DNA of 64,000 nt. Origin: Streptomyces sp. WP-1. GTDB taxonomy: Bacteria; Actinomycetota; Actinomycetes; Streptomycetales; Streptomycetaceae. Each line of letters opens with the position of its first letter. The stretch's first letter is position 1. Location: assembly GCF_030450125.1 (NCBI RefSeq), contig NZ_CP123923.1, positions 6,457,501 to 6,521,500 on the forward strand, in the 5' to 3' direction. Both the position numbers and the translations under genes were made by a program. Under the pieces are notes generated by a model. That model had not been told where the DNA came from. It ran no database searches and saw only the letters and a program-made list of their open reading frames with translations. Shown here in pieces: positions 42,686-52,795 of the stretch.

Positions 42686-44737
42686 ATGCGGGACGGGGGC
42701 CAGTCAGACGTGGTGTATCAGGTTCCGGCGGAGCCGGCGCACTTTGTGGACCGTGAGCGGGAGCAGGCGCGTGCCCGAGAACTGGTGAGGGACCGGCGGC
42801 CCGCCGACGGCGGCACCCGCCCGCTGTGCCTGCTGCTGCGCGGCCACGCCGGCACCGGCAAGACCGAACTGGCCTTCCGCCTCGCCCGCGCCCTGCACCG
42901 GCACCACCCGGACGGCGTGCTCTACGTCGACCTGGACGACGTACGCCGCGACGGCGCCGTGGAGGTCGCCGACGTCCTCGGCGAGCTGCTGCGCGCGCTC
43001 GACGCGGAGTGGATCGCGCCGGTGTTCCGGGAGCGGGCCCGCCAGTACTGGTCCCTCACCCACGGCAAGCGGCTCCTGCTCGTCATCGACAACGCCCGCC
43101 ACGGCACCGAGGTGGAGCCCCTGCTGCCCGCCTCGGGCGACAGCCTGGTGATCGTCACCAGCCATGGGCCGCTGTACGACCTCCAGGCCGGCGCGGCCAC
43201 CGAGTTCCCGCTGGCGCCGCTCGACCCCGCCGACGCCCTGGAACTGCTGGAGCGGGTCACCAAGGACGCCCGTCTCGCCGTCGAACCGGAGGAGACGCGC
43301 CGGCTGCTCGACCTGTGCTCGGGGCTCCCGGCCGCGCTGCACATCGCCGGGAACTGGCTGCGCCGCCACCAGGAACCGCCGCTGGCCCGGCTCCTCGACC
43401 GGCTCGGCACCGAACTGAGGGAGAGGGGCATCCCCGTGGTGGAACAGGTGTGGGACGCGGCCTACGAGGGCCTCGGCCCCGACGCGGCCCGCCTCTACCG
43501 GCTGCTGGGCCACTTCCCCGGCCCCTCCTTCACCCTCGCCGCCGCCGACGTCCTGCTCGGCCGGGACCTCGACACCACCGAGGACGCGCTCGCCGAACTG
43601 CGGGCCGCCGGGCTGCTGGACGGCCGGGGCGCCGACGGCCGCGAGCGCCTCCCGGAGCTGCTGCGCGCCCACGCCCGCCGCCGCGCGGAGTCCCACGGCG
43701 ACCAGGGCGAGCGCGAGGAGGCGCTACGGCGGCTCGTGCGCTGGTATCTGCGCCAGGCCCAGCGCGCGGACCTGGCCGCGGCCGGACCGCGCCTGAAGAC
43801 GGCGGCCGAGGCACCGCCGGTGCCCGGCACCCGTGATGTGCTCTTCGAACAGTCCGGCGACGCCCGGGGCGAGGCGGCGGCCCGCGCCTACCACTGGCTG
43901 GAGGCCGAACGGCACACCCTGTTCGGCTGCGTCCGCGTCGCCCACACCGTCGGCACCGCCGGGGACGGCGACTGGGGCCTCCTGGAAGCGGCCGCCCTCT
44001 GCGAACCCCTGTGGACGCACTTCCTCAACCACCCGCACTACGGCGACCACATCGACGCGTTCCGCAGGGGCGTGGCCGCCGCGCGGCAGGCCGGTGATCT
44101 CCCGCTGCTGGTCCGGATGCGCTGCCAGCTGGCCCGGCCGCTGTGGGAGCAGGGGGAGTTCGAGGAGGCGGAGCGGCAGCTGAACCAGGCGTGGTCCACG
44201 GTCCAGAGCGCCTTCGGCACCTCGGAGCGGGAGCGCAAACTCGCCGCCTCCACGCGCGAGTTCCTCGGCATGCTCGGCTCGGCGCGCGGCAACTGGGCGG
44301 AGGCCGCACGGGAGTTCGAGGCGTCCGGGGCGGTGCACGAGGAGATCGGCAACGCCTACGGGGCCACCCTCCAGCGGTACCGGCTCGGCGAGGCCCTCGC
44401 GCACCTCGGTGAACTGGAGCGCGCGGCCGACCTGTTGGAACGGGCCCGCGACGAGCTCGCCGCCGGTGGCCGCACCCGGCTCACCGGGCGCGCGGAATTC
44501 GCCCTCGGCGGGGTGTACGCCCGGCTCGGCCGTGGCGCGGAGGCGGGCGCGCGGTACCGGGCGGCGCTGGAGGAGACACGCGCCGTGCGGGGCGTGCGGG
44601 ACGAGGCCCGGGTGCTGGACGCCCTCGCGGAACTCGCCGCGAGCCTGGGTGAGGAGGCCGAGGCGGAGGAACACCGGGTGGCGGCGCGGGAGTTGTGGCA
44701 GCGGCTCGGTCTGGCCGAGCCGGCCTCAGACCGGTAG
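42686..44737 (+). CDS. STAND/NB-ARC ATPase with TPR-like repeats
   Basis: 683 residues from ATG 42686; GTG 42710 is an alternative. Walker A GHAGTGKT is at 53-60, Walker B LLLVIDNARHG at about 130-140, and the SGLPAALHIAGNWLRR segment corresponds to the NB-ARC GxP motif. From about residue 370 on, helical TPR-like repeats (EEAERQLNQAW, EAAREFEASGAVHEEIG, ERAADLLERARDEL). No HTH, TIR, protease or nuclease effector is visible. It lies 117 bp after the barstar gene and converges, with a 12-bp tail overlap, on the glycerophosphotransferase-like gene. A signalling role is inferred. Confidence 0.82.
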   Translation: MRDGGQSDVVYQVPAEPAHFVDREREQARARELVRDRRPADGGTRPLCLLLRGHAGTGKTELAFRLARALHRHHPDGVLYVDLDDVRRDGAVEVADVLGELLRALDAEWIAPVFRERARQYWSLTHGKRLLLVIDNARHGTEVEPLLPASGDSLVIVTSHGPLYDLQAGAATEFPLAPLDPADALELLERVTKDARLAVEPEETRRLLDLCSGLPAALHIAGNWLRRHQEPPLARLLDRLGTELRERGIPVVEQVWDAAYEGLGPDAARLYRLLGHFPGPSFTLAAADVLLGRDLDTTEDALAELRAAGLLDGRGADGRERLPELLRAHARRRAESHGDQGEREEALRRLVRWYLRQAQRADLAAAGPRLKTAAEAPPVPGTRDVLFEQSGDARGEAAARAYHWLEAERHTLFGCVRVAHTVGTAGDGDWGLLEAAALCEPLWTHFLNHPHYGDHIDAFRRGVAAARQAGDLPLLVRMRCQLARPLWEQGEFEEAERQLNQAWSTVQSAFGTSERERKLAASTREFLGMLGSARGNWAEAAREFEASGAVHEEIGNAYGATLQRYRLGEALAHLGELERAADLLERARDELAAGGRTRLTGRAEFALGGVYARLGRGAEAGARYRAALEETRAVRGVRDEARVLDALAELAASLGEEAEAEEHRVAARELWQRLGLAEPASDR

Positions 44738-46411
44738 GGCGGACTCCTCGGGGTCGGCCCGGGTCAGATGGGCCGTCACCCGGTGGGGGCCCACCGCGCA
44801 GACCAGCCGGGTGCCCGGGGCGGCCCGCCCGGTGAGCAGCGCGGCATGGACCGCCGACAGGACGGCCACCGGGTCGACCGGTGCGGGCCGCCGCCCGCCG
44901 TCCCCCGGGCCCAGCCGCACGGACAGCAGCGGGCCGGAGCGGGGGCGCAGCAGGCAGTGGGTGGGGGAGAGGACGATCGCGGCGGTGCGTCGGCCGCCGG
45001 GGTGGTCCGCCAGGGTGCGCAGTGTCCACTCGCCGGCCGGTTCCGTCCAGGCGCCCTGGCGGTCGCCCGCATGGCGGTGCAGCAGGGCCGCGCTCTGGGT
45101 GAACCGGCGGTGCGCGGCGCCCACCTCGGCGGACAGGTGGTGCGCGGGGGCGGGCGGCACGAGATGCGCCGGGTGCCGCAGCACCCGCGGGGTCCCGTGG
45201 CCGTCGTACTCGACGCGGACCGCGAAGGCGGCGGGGGTGAGCGGTGCCGGTGCCGGGTCGGGGAGCAGCCGGGGGAGGACGGGGCGGCCGGACGGGGTGA
45301 GGTCCAGCAGGTCGTACAGGGTCTCCCGCAGCCGGTCGAGAGCCTGGCCCTGTTCGGCGAAGGCCGGCTCCGCGAGGGCGCGGCTGCTGCCCGGGCGGTG
45401 TGCGAGGAGCGCCGTGGCCAGGCGGGACGCCGCGTCCGGGCCGGGGAGGTGCGGGGAGAGGCGGGGGACGTCGGTGAGGAGGGCGGACATCGGGCTGCCG
45501 GGGAGGAGTTCCCCGCCGCCGTCGTAGGCGCCGAGCAGGGGGCGGTCGAGGGCGGCCGGGTAGAGGGCCGCCGAGCCGTGGTCGGTGATCAGGAGGTCCG
45601 CCGCGATGGCGACCGACGCCCACTCCTCGTGGACCGCGGGCAGGATCAGACCGGCCTGGCGGGCGGGGTCCAGGTACTCGGCGAGGTCGAGCGCCCCGCG
45701 CCGGGCGCGCTCGTTCGGATGCAGGACCAGGGCGAGCTGGTACTCGTCGTGGGGGAAGGCCGCGGCCAGTTCGGCGGGGAGGCCGGGGCGGCGGCCGATC
45801 AGGGACTCCGGGCCCCAGGTGGAGAGCAGCACGACGAGGGTGCGGGCGCCGGTGCGCAGGGCGGCGCGATAGCGGTCGCGGCGGTCCTGGGACTCCAGGA
45901 ACCGTTCCATCAGCGGGTCGCCGACGACCGTCGAACGGGCCGCCACCGCAGGGCTGGACGGCGCCAGCCGGGCGATCTGGCTGGGGTGGGAGAACAGGTA
46001 CCGGGTGGCGAGCGGGGCGCCGTCGGGCCGCAGCAGATGCGCGGGGTCCAGACCGGAGGCGGAGTCCTCGGTGCCCTCGCCCGGCACCGACTTGTTGAAC
46101 CCGGCGCCGTGCGGGAGCAGCACACGGGGGCCGTGCAGGGCGTGCAGATCGCCCTTGGGGCTCGCGGCGAGGATCAGGTCGAAGGTCCGTTCGACGGCCG
46201 TGGTCCAGGGAAGGGTGCGGCCGCCCGCGCGGTCGATGGCGGCGAGCGCGTCCAGGGAGAACGCGGAGCCCGGGACGAGGGTGAAGCAGCGGTGCACCCG
46301 GTCGTCGCCCGCGAAGACGGGGAGCGTGTCGAGCAGCCGGTGCAGGGCGTTCTGCGACCGCGCGGCGAACAGGACGGAGCGCTCGCCGCCCGTCGCCCGG
46401 CCGTCCTTCAC
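44726..46411 (-). CDS. CDP-glycerol glycerophosphotransferase-like / GT-B family protein
   Basis: 561 residues from GTG 46411, preceded by GGGAGAG; an upstream extension of 39 codons lacks support. The fold looks like two Rossmann domains: residues around 100-140 hold FDLILAASPKGDLHAL and VLLPHGAGFNK, the later half has VVLLSTWGPESLIG, LVLHPNERAR and the acceptor/phosphate motif LLITDHGSAALYPAALDRPLLG, as in TagF/TagB-like transferases. The C-terminal 170 residues are Streptomyces-specific. No signal peptide or membrane helix. Might decorate wall polymers; substrate not determinable. Confidence 0.75.
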   Translation of the reverse strand: MKDGRATGGERSVLFAARSQNALHRLLDTLPVFAGDDRVHRCFTLVPGSAFSLDALAAIDRAGGRTLPWTTAVERTFDLILAASPKGDLHALHGPRVLLPHGAGFNKSVPGEGTEDSASGLDPAHLLRPDGAPLATRYLFSHPSQIARLAPSSPAVAARSTVVGDPLMERFLESQDRRDRYRAALRTGARTLVVLLSTWGPESLIGRRPGLPAELAAAFPHDEYQLALVLHPNERARRGALDLAEYLDPARQAGLILPAVHEEWASVAIAADLLITDHGSAALYPAALDRPLLGAYDGGGELLPGSPMSALLTDVPRLSPHLPGPDAASRLATALLAHRPGSSRALAEPAFAEQGQALDRLRETLYDLLDLTPSGRPVLPRLLPDPAPAPLTPAAFAVRVEYDGHGTPRVLRHPAHLVPPAPAHHLSAEVGAAHRRFTQSAALLHRHAGDRQGAWTEPAGEWTLRTLADHPGGRRTAAIVLSPTHCLLRPRSGPLLSVRLGPGDGGRRPAPVDPVAVLSAVHAALLTGRAAPGTRLVCAVGPHRVTAHLTRADPEESALPV

Positions 46412-46542
46412 CTGACTCTCCCGTCTGCTCGGCGCGCTCCTCCCCGCACGGGGTGCCGGGACGCGCCGGGCCGGCCAGGTGATCGTACCGAGGACGGCCG
46501 AATCGGCCCGGCGGTATGCCGTGTCCATGCAGAATGCACTCC

Positions 46543-46971
46543 ATGAACGAGTGGCTCATCGCCCTGCTGGCCGCGCTCATCGGCGCCGGCGCCGCGCTCG
46601 GCGGCAGCGTCATATCGGCGCGCTCCACCCGGGAGGCGGGGGAGCGCCAGGCGGCGGCCGCCCTGGAGGCGCTGCGGCTGAGCACCGCCGAGCAGCGGGC
46701 GGCGCGCGTCCACGACCAGCGGCGGCAGACGTACATCCGGTTCCTGGAGGCGGTGGGCGCCGTCGCCGAGACCCGCCGGACCGGCGAGGGGCGGCCCGGG
46801 GACCGCACCGACCTCCAGCGCGCCCATGACCTGGTGGTCCTGGAGGGACCCGGCGAGGTGGCGGCCGCCGCCACGGCGCTCCTGGAGCAGGTGCGGCGCG
46901 ACGCCCGCCCGGACGTGCTGGACAGGGCCCGCGAGGCGTTCCTGGACCAGGCGCGCACCGCGCTGCACTGA
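46543..46971 (+). CDS. Small membrane-anchored hypothetical protein
   Basis: 142 residues from ATG 46543 (MNEWLIALLAALIGAGAALGG). One N-terminal membrane helix spans residues 4-25. A polar, alanine/arginine/glutamate-rich helical region follows and is probably coiled-coil (AGERQAAAALEALRLSTAEQ). No known domain. It is divergent from the transferase gene at 46411 with 131 bp between starts. Function unknown. Confidence 0.65.
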   Translation: MNEWLIALLAALIGAGAALGGSVISARSTREAGERQAAAALEALRLSTAEQRAARVHDQRRQTYIRFLEAVGAVAETRRTGEGRPGDRTDLQRAHDLVVLEGPGEVAAAATALLEQVRRDARPDVLDRAREAFLDQARTALH

Positions 46972-47063
46972 CCGGGAGGGCCTTCGGCGGATCCTCCGAA
47001 ACCGGGCCGGTCACCCTGGAGGTTCCGCCCGGGGACGCGTGGGCCCGGGTCATGGGAGAATGA

Positions 47064-48575
<1,512 letters not shown>

Positions 48576-48583
48576 TCCCGCGC

Positions 48584-48619
48584 CCGTCGGCCCCCGCCGC
48601 GCCCGTCGGGGGCCGACGG
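48584..48619 (+). terminator. guaB1 terminator hairpin
   Basis: Perfect 12-bp arms CCGTCGGCCCCC (48584-48595) and GGGGGCCGACGG (48608-48619), 12-nt loop, 8 bp after the stop. Confidence 0.75.
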
Positions 48620-48661
48620 CGTCCGGCGACCGGAGCGCGGTGTCGCGCCGGGTGACGTACC

Positions 48662-50116
48662 GTGGACGCGATGATCACGCGTCGGCAGCCGTCCGCGGGC
48701 CTCGGGGCGCGCCTGATGCGCCGCAAGCCCGTGGAACTCCTGGTCGCCGAGGGCGGCCGGGGTGAGGGCGGAACGCTGCGGCGCTCCCTCGGGCTGTGGC
48801 AGCTGACCATGATCAGCATCGGGGCCACGCTCGGCACCGGCATCTTCGTGGTCCTCGGCGAGGCCGTCCCCAAGGCGGGTCCCGCCGTCATCCTGTCCTT
48901 CGTGCTCGCCGGCTTCACCGCACTGTTCTCGGCCCTGTCCTACGCCGAACTCGCCGGCACCATCCCGGTCGCCGGCTCCTCCTACTCGTACGCCTACGCC
49001 ACGATGGGCGAGCTGATCGCCTGGGTCTGCGGCTGGTGCCTGCTCCTGGAGTACGGCGTCTCGGTCGCCGCCGTGGCGGTCGGCTGGGGCCAGTACCTGA
49101 ACGAGCTGCTGGACGGCACCGTCGGCTTCGCCTTCCCGGCCGCGCTGTCCGCCCCGCCGGGCCACGGCGGCGTCTTCAACCTGCCCGCCCTGATCGTCGT
49201 CCTGCTCGCCATGGTGTTCCTGCTCGGCGGCGCCAAGGAGTCCGCGCGGGTCAACACCGTGATGGTGTGCGTGAAGATCGCCGCGCTGATCCTGTTCTGC
49301 GCCGTCGGCCTCATGGGCGTCCGGGCCGGGAACTACCGGCCCTTCATGCCGCTCGGCATGGCCGGGGTCAGCGCGGCCGGGGGCACCCTGTTCTTCTCGT
49401 ACATCGGCTTCGACGCGGCCTCCACCGCGGGCGAGGAGGCGAAGGACGCGCCGCGCGACCTGCCCCGCGCGATCATGCTGTCGCTGGTCATCGTGACGGC
49501 CCTGTACGTGCTGGTCGCCGCCGTCGCGGTCGGCGCGAGGCCGTGGCGGACCTTCGGCGGCTCCGAGGCGGCGCTGGCCCAGATCATGCGGGACGTCACC
49601 GGACAGCGCTTCTGGGCGACCCTGCTGGCCTTCTGCGCGGTCATCGCCATCGCCAGCGTGGTGCTGACCGTGCTCTACGGCCAGACGCGCATCCTGTTCG
49701 CCATGTCCCGCGACGGCCTGATGCCGAGGATCTTCGAGCGGGTGCATCCGGGGAGCGGCACCCCGCGGGCCAACACCGTCATCGTGTCCCTGTTCTGCGG
49801 CGTCCTCGCGGCGGCGGTGCCCTTGGGACAGCTGGCCGACGCCACCAGCATCGGCACGCTGTTCGCCTTCGCGCTCGTCAATGTGGCGGTCGTGGTGCTG
49901 CGGCGGACACGGCCCGGGATGCGGCGCACCTTCCGGGTGCCGCTGTCGCCGCTGCTGCCCGCGCTCGGCTTCTTCTTCTGCGTGTGGCTCATGGGAAGCC
50001 TGTCCGCCGTGACCTGGACGGTGTTCGGTGTCTGGCTGGCGGTCGGGATCGTGTTCTACTTCCTGTACGGCTTTCGCCGGTCCCGTCTCGCTGAAGAAGT
50101 ACTCGCAAAGAAGTAA
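48662..50116 (+). CDS. APC-family amino-acid permease (cationic amino acid transporter-like)
   Basis: 484 residues from GTG 48662. About 12 membrane helices begin at residue 48 (TMISIGATLGTGIFVVLGEAV, with the GATLGTGIF substrate motif of APC carriers). The conserved IGFDAASTAGEEAKDAPRDLPRAI loop is characteristic of the CAT subfamily. The next gene, 14 bp later, is an Lrp regulator, so amino-acid uptake controlled by that regulator is likely; the actual substrate is unknown. Confidence 0.92.
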   Translation: MDAMITRRQPSAGLGARLMRRKPVELLVAEGGRGEGGTLRRSLGLWQLTMISIGATLGTGIFVVLGEAVPKAGPAVILSFVLAGFTALFSALSYAELAGTIPVAGSSYSYAYATMGELIAWVCGWCLLLEYGVSVAAVAVGWGQYLNELLDGTVGFAFPAALSAPPGHGGVFNLPALIVVLLAMVFLLGGAKESARVNTVMVCVKIAALILFCAVGLMGVRAGNYRPFMPLGMAGVSAAGGTLFFSYIGFDAASTAGEEAKDAPRDLPRAIMLSLVIVTALYVLVAAVAVGARPWRTFGGSEAALAQIMRDVTGQRFWATLLAFCAVIAIASVVLTVLYGQTRILFAMSRDGLMPRIFERVHPGSGTPRANTVIVSLFCGVLAAAVPLGQLADATSIGTLFAFALVNVAVVVLRRTRPGMRRTFRVPLSPLLPALGFFFCVWLMGSLSAVTWTVFGVWLAVGIVFYFLYGFRRSRLAEEVLAKK

Positions 50117-50130
50117 GTGAACCACCTGCT

Positions 50131-50583
50131 GTGCTGAACGATCTCGACGAACGCATCGTGCACGCCCTCGCCGAGGACGCCCGCCGCTCCTACGCGGACA
50201 TCGGGCAACTGGTCGGACTGTCCGCGCCCGCGGTGAAACGGCGGGTGGACCGGTTGCGGGCCACCGGCGCGATCACCGGATTCACCGTGCGGGTGGATCC
50301 CGCGGCGCTCGGCTGGGAGACCGAGGGCTACATCGAGATCTACTGCCGGCGGAACACCTCGCCGGAGACGATCCTGCGGGGCCTGGAGCGGTACCAGGAG
50401 GTCGTGGCGGCGTCGACGGTCACCGGGGAGGCGGACGCGATCGCGCAGGTCTTCGCCTCCGACATGCGGCACTTCGAACGGGTCCTGGAGCGGATCGCGG
50501 GGGAGCCGTTCGTGGAGCGGACGAAGTCCGTGCTGGTGCTGTCGCCCCTGTTGCGGAGGTTCTCCTCGGGGGCGCCGGGATAG
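50131..50583 (+). CDS. Lrp/AsnC family transcriptional regulator
   Basis: 150 residues from GTG 50131, 14 bp after the permease. The N-terminal HTH is LNDLDERIVHALAEDARRSYADIGQLVGLS with recognition helix SAPAVKRRVDRLRATGAI. The RAM effector domain follows, including VVAASTVTGEADAIAQVFAS. Expected to sense an amino acid and control the permease, as is usual for such pairs. Confidence 0.93.
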   Translation: MLNDLDERIVHALAEDARRSYADIGQLVGLSAPAVKRRVDRLRATGAITGFTVRVDPAALGWETEGYIEIYCRRNTSPETILRGLERYQEVVAASTVTGEADAIAQVFASDMRHFERVLERIAGEPFVERTKSVLVLSPLLRRFSSGAPG

Positions 50584-50663
50584 CACCCGGCTCCGGTCGT
50601 CGTGTCCCCGGCCGCGGCTCCGTCGTGGCTCCTCGCGCGGTTCCCGCGCTTCCTCGGGGCGCT

Positions 50664-51404
50664 CTAATCCGCCGCCTTCCGCGACAGCGCGTTGTTCCCG
50701 ATCGAGTTGTGCACGCGGAACGTCACCGCGTCCGGGCGGTAGCGGTCGTCCGACCACTCCACCGGCCGCCCCTCCCGCGTCGTCGTCACGCGCCGCACCC
50801 GCAGCAGCGGGCTCGTGCGGCGGACATGGAGCAGTTCGGCGTCGCGCGCGCCGCTGGCGACCGCGTCGATGATGTGCTCGCCGTAGGCGAAGACCAGTCC
50901 GGTGTCGTCGTACAGGCGCTGGGTGACGGAGGGGCAGCCGGGCTCGATGGACTCGACGGCGGGGGAGATCCAGTCGGCGTAGACCGTGCGTTCCAGCAGG
51001 ACCGGGTCGCCGTCCAGGCCGCGCAGCCGCAGGACGTGCAGCACCGGGGTGCGCAGCGGGAGCTGGAGGCGGACGGCGTCCTCGTGGGTGGCCGGGCGGT
51101 AGGACTGCTCGACCACCCGGCCGGTCGCCTCGCGGCCCATCGCGCGGGCCCACTGGGCGAAGCTGCGCAGTTCCTCGAAGCTCTGGCTGCGGCGGCTCGC
51201 GAGGACCACGCGGCGGGCGCCCTGGCGGGAGCCGATCAGCCCCTCCGCGGTGAGCGCGGCGACGGCCTGGCGGACCGTGCCGCGCGAGACGCCGTAGTGG
51301 GCGGCCAGCTCCGACTCCGAGGGCAGCCGGCTGCCGACCGTGTACTGCTCGCGGTCGATCGCGCGGCGCAGCTCGTCGGCGATCTCCTCGTGTCGCGCCG
51401 TCAT
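50664..51404 (-). CDS. GntR/HutC (PhnF-like) regulator with UTRA domain
   Basis: 246 residues from ATG 51404 (MTARHEEIADELRRAI). Winged HTH at about 1-70 (LPSESELAAHYGVSRGTVRQAVAALTAEGLI), UTRA effector domain at about 95-235 (VLHVLRLRGLDGDPVLLERTVYAD; PLLRVRRVTTTREGRPVEWSDDRYR). It is divergent from the binding-protein gene, 230 bp apart, with a HutC-type inverted repeat next to that gene. It is likely the local repressor; the effector would be the imported compound or its product. Confidence 0.9.
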   Translation of the reverse strand: MTARHEEIADELRRAIDREQYTVGSRLPSESELAAHYGVSRGTVRQAVAALTAEGLIGSRQGARRVVLASRRSQSFEELRSFAQWARAMGREATGRVVEQSYRPATHEDAVRLQLPLRTPVLHVLRLRGLDGDPVLLERTVYADWISPAVESIEPGCPSVTQRLYDDTGLVFAYGEHIIDAVASGARDAELLHVRRTSPLLRVRRVTTTREGRPVEWSDDRYRPDAVTFRVHNSIGNNALSRKAAD

Positions 51405-51557
51405 GCTTCCCCTCTGCGTAGGCGGCTGTGCACAGCGTGACCAGCCTAATCGACGTTGCACGGTGTGCCGGGCGGGCCGCAACTGTGCAGGGAAACAGCT
51501 GCTGATGTTCCCTCCGTGTTTACGGACCGGTCACCGAGGACGGGCGTACTGAGGCCG

Positions 51558-51573
51558 ACTTGTTCAGACAAGT
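51558..51573. promoter_or_regulatory. HutC/GntR-type operator candidate
   Basis: ACTTGT (51558-51563), TCAG, ACAAGT (51568-51573): a perfect inverted repeat with a four-base centre, similar in layout to PhnF/DasR sites (TGGTNTAGACCA type). A second TTGT half-site follows at once (51574-51577), so TTGT-TCAG-ACAA-GT-TTGT could bind two dimers. It lies 62-77 bp upstream of the binding-protein GTG. Confidence 0.55.
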
Positions 51574-51634
51574 TTGTCGAGCGGGTCTACAAACCCTCGT
51601 AGCACCTCACTCCCGTGCTTCCCCTGGAGAGACC

Positions 51635-52795
51635 GTGAAGTTGTCCCTGCCGAGAAACGCCGTGCTCGGCGGCTCCCTCGCCGTCGTCGCCGCGCTCGCG
51701 CTGAGCGCCTGCGGCGCCGCCCCCGACAACGCGTCGACCACCACCAAGGACGGCAAGAGCGCCGCCACCGCCACCTCCGCGGCCGACTTCGGCGGCATGG
51801 ACGCCCTCGTCGAGGCGGCCAAGAAGGAGGGCTCGCTGCACATCATCGCGGTGCCCCGCGACTGGGCGAACTACGGCGCGATCATCGACGCCTTCCAGAA
51901 GAAGTACGGCATCAAGATCCAGGACGAGAGCCCCGACGGCTCCAGCCAGGACGAGATCAACGCCGTCACCTCCCGCAAGGGCCAGGACCGCGCCCCCGAC
52001 GTCCTCGACCTCGGCAGCTCCTTCGCGCTCAGCGCCGCCCAGCAGGGCCTGCTCGCCCCCTACAAGGTGTCGTCCTTCGGCGACATCCCGGCCGGCCAGA
52101 AGGACCCGCAGGCGCGCTGGTACAACGACTACGGCGGCTACATCTCCATCGGCTGCGACGCGGGGCGCGTCAAGGAGTGCCCGACCACCTTCAAGGACCT
52201 GCTCAAGCCCCAGTACAAGGGCCAGGTCGCGCTCAACGGCAACCCCACCAAGTCCGGTTCGGCCTTCGGCGGCGTCTACGCGGCGGCGCTCGCGAACGGC
52301 GGCTCCTTCGACAGCATCCAGCCCGGCCTGGACTTCTTCGCCAAGCTGAAGAAGAACGGCAACTACACGCCGGTCGAGTCCACCCCGGCCACCGTGGAGA
52401 AGGGCGAGACCCCGATCTCCATCGACTGGGACTACCTGAACGCCGGTTACGCCGACGAGTTCAGGTCCAAGGGCCTCGACTGGAAGGTCGTCGTACCGAG
52501 TGACGGCCAGTACGCCCAGTACTACTCCCAGGCCGTCACCAAGGACGCCCCGCACCCCGCGGCCGCCCGCCTGTGGCAGGAGTTCCTGTACAGCACCGAG
52601 GGCCAGAACCTGTGGCTCAAGGGCTACGCCCGCCCGGCCCTGATGACCTCCATGGAATCGGCCGGCACCCTCGACAAGACGGCCGCCGCCAAGCTGCCCA
52701 AGGTCACCGGATCGGCGTCCTTCCCGACCGAGGCCGAGCAGAGCAAGGCCAAGACGGTCATCGCGCAGAGCTGGGGTAAGGCCGTCTCCGGATGA
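51635..52795 (+). CDS. ABC transporter substrate-binding lipoprotein (2-aminoethylphosphonate-type)
   Basis: 386 residues from GTG 51635 after GGAGAG. Signal peptide with lipobox ALALSACGA; the mature lipoprotein starts at Cys about residue 26. The rest is a family-1-like periplasmic-binding fold (LHIIAVPRDWANYGAIIDAFQ; DVLDLGSSFALSAAQQG; WYNDYGGYISIGCD). It is of the PhnS/Fe-binding FbpA type, so substrates may be phosphonates, phosphoesters or iron; the linked phosphatase genes favour organophosphorus compounds. It is coupled to the first permease by ATGA. Confidence 0.88.
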   Translation: MKLSLPRNAVLGGSLAVVAALALSACGAAPDNASTTTKDGKSAATATSAADFGGMDALVEAAKKEGSLHIIAVPRDWANYGAIIDAFQKKYGIKIQDESPDGSSQDEINAVTSRKGQDRAPDVLDLGSSFALSAAQQGLLAPYKVSSFGDIPAGQKDPQARWYNDYGGYISIGCDAGRVKECPTTFKDLLKPQYKGQVALNGNPTKSGSAFGGVYAAALANGGSFDSIQPGLDFFAKLKKNGNYTPVESTPATVEKGETPISIDWDYLNAGYADEFRSKGLDWKVVVPSDGQYAQYYSQAVTKDAPHPAAARLWQEFLYSTEGQNLWLKGYARPALMTSMESAGTLDKTAAAKLPKVTGSASFPTEAEQSKAKTVIAQSWGKAVSG

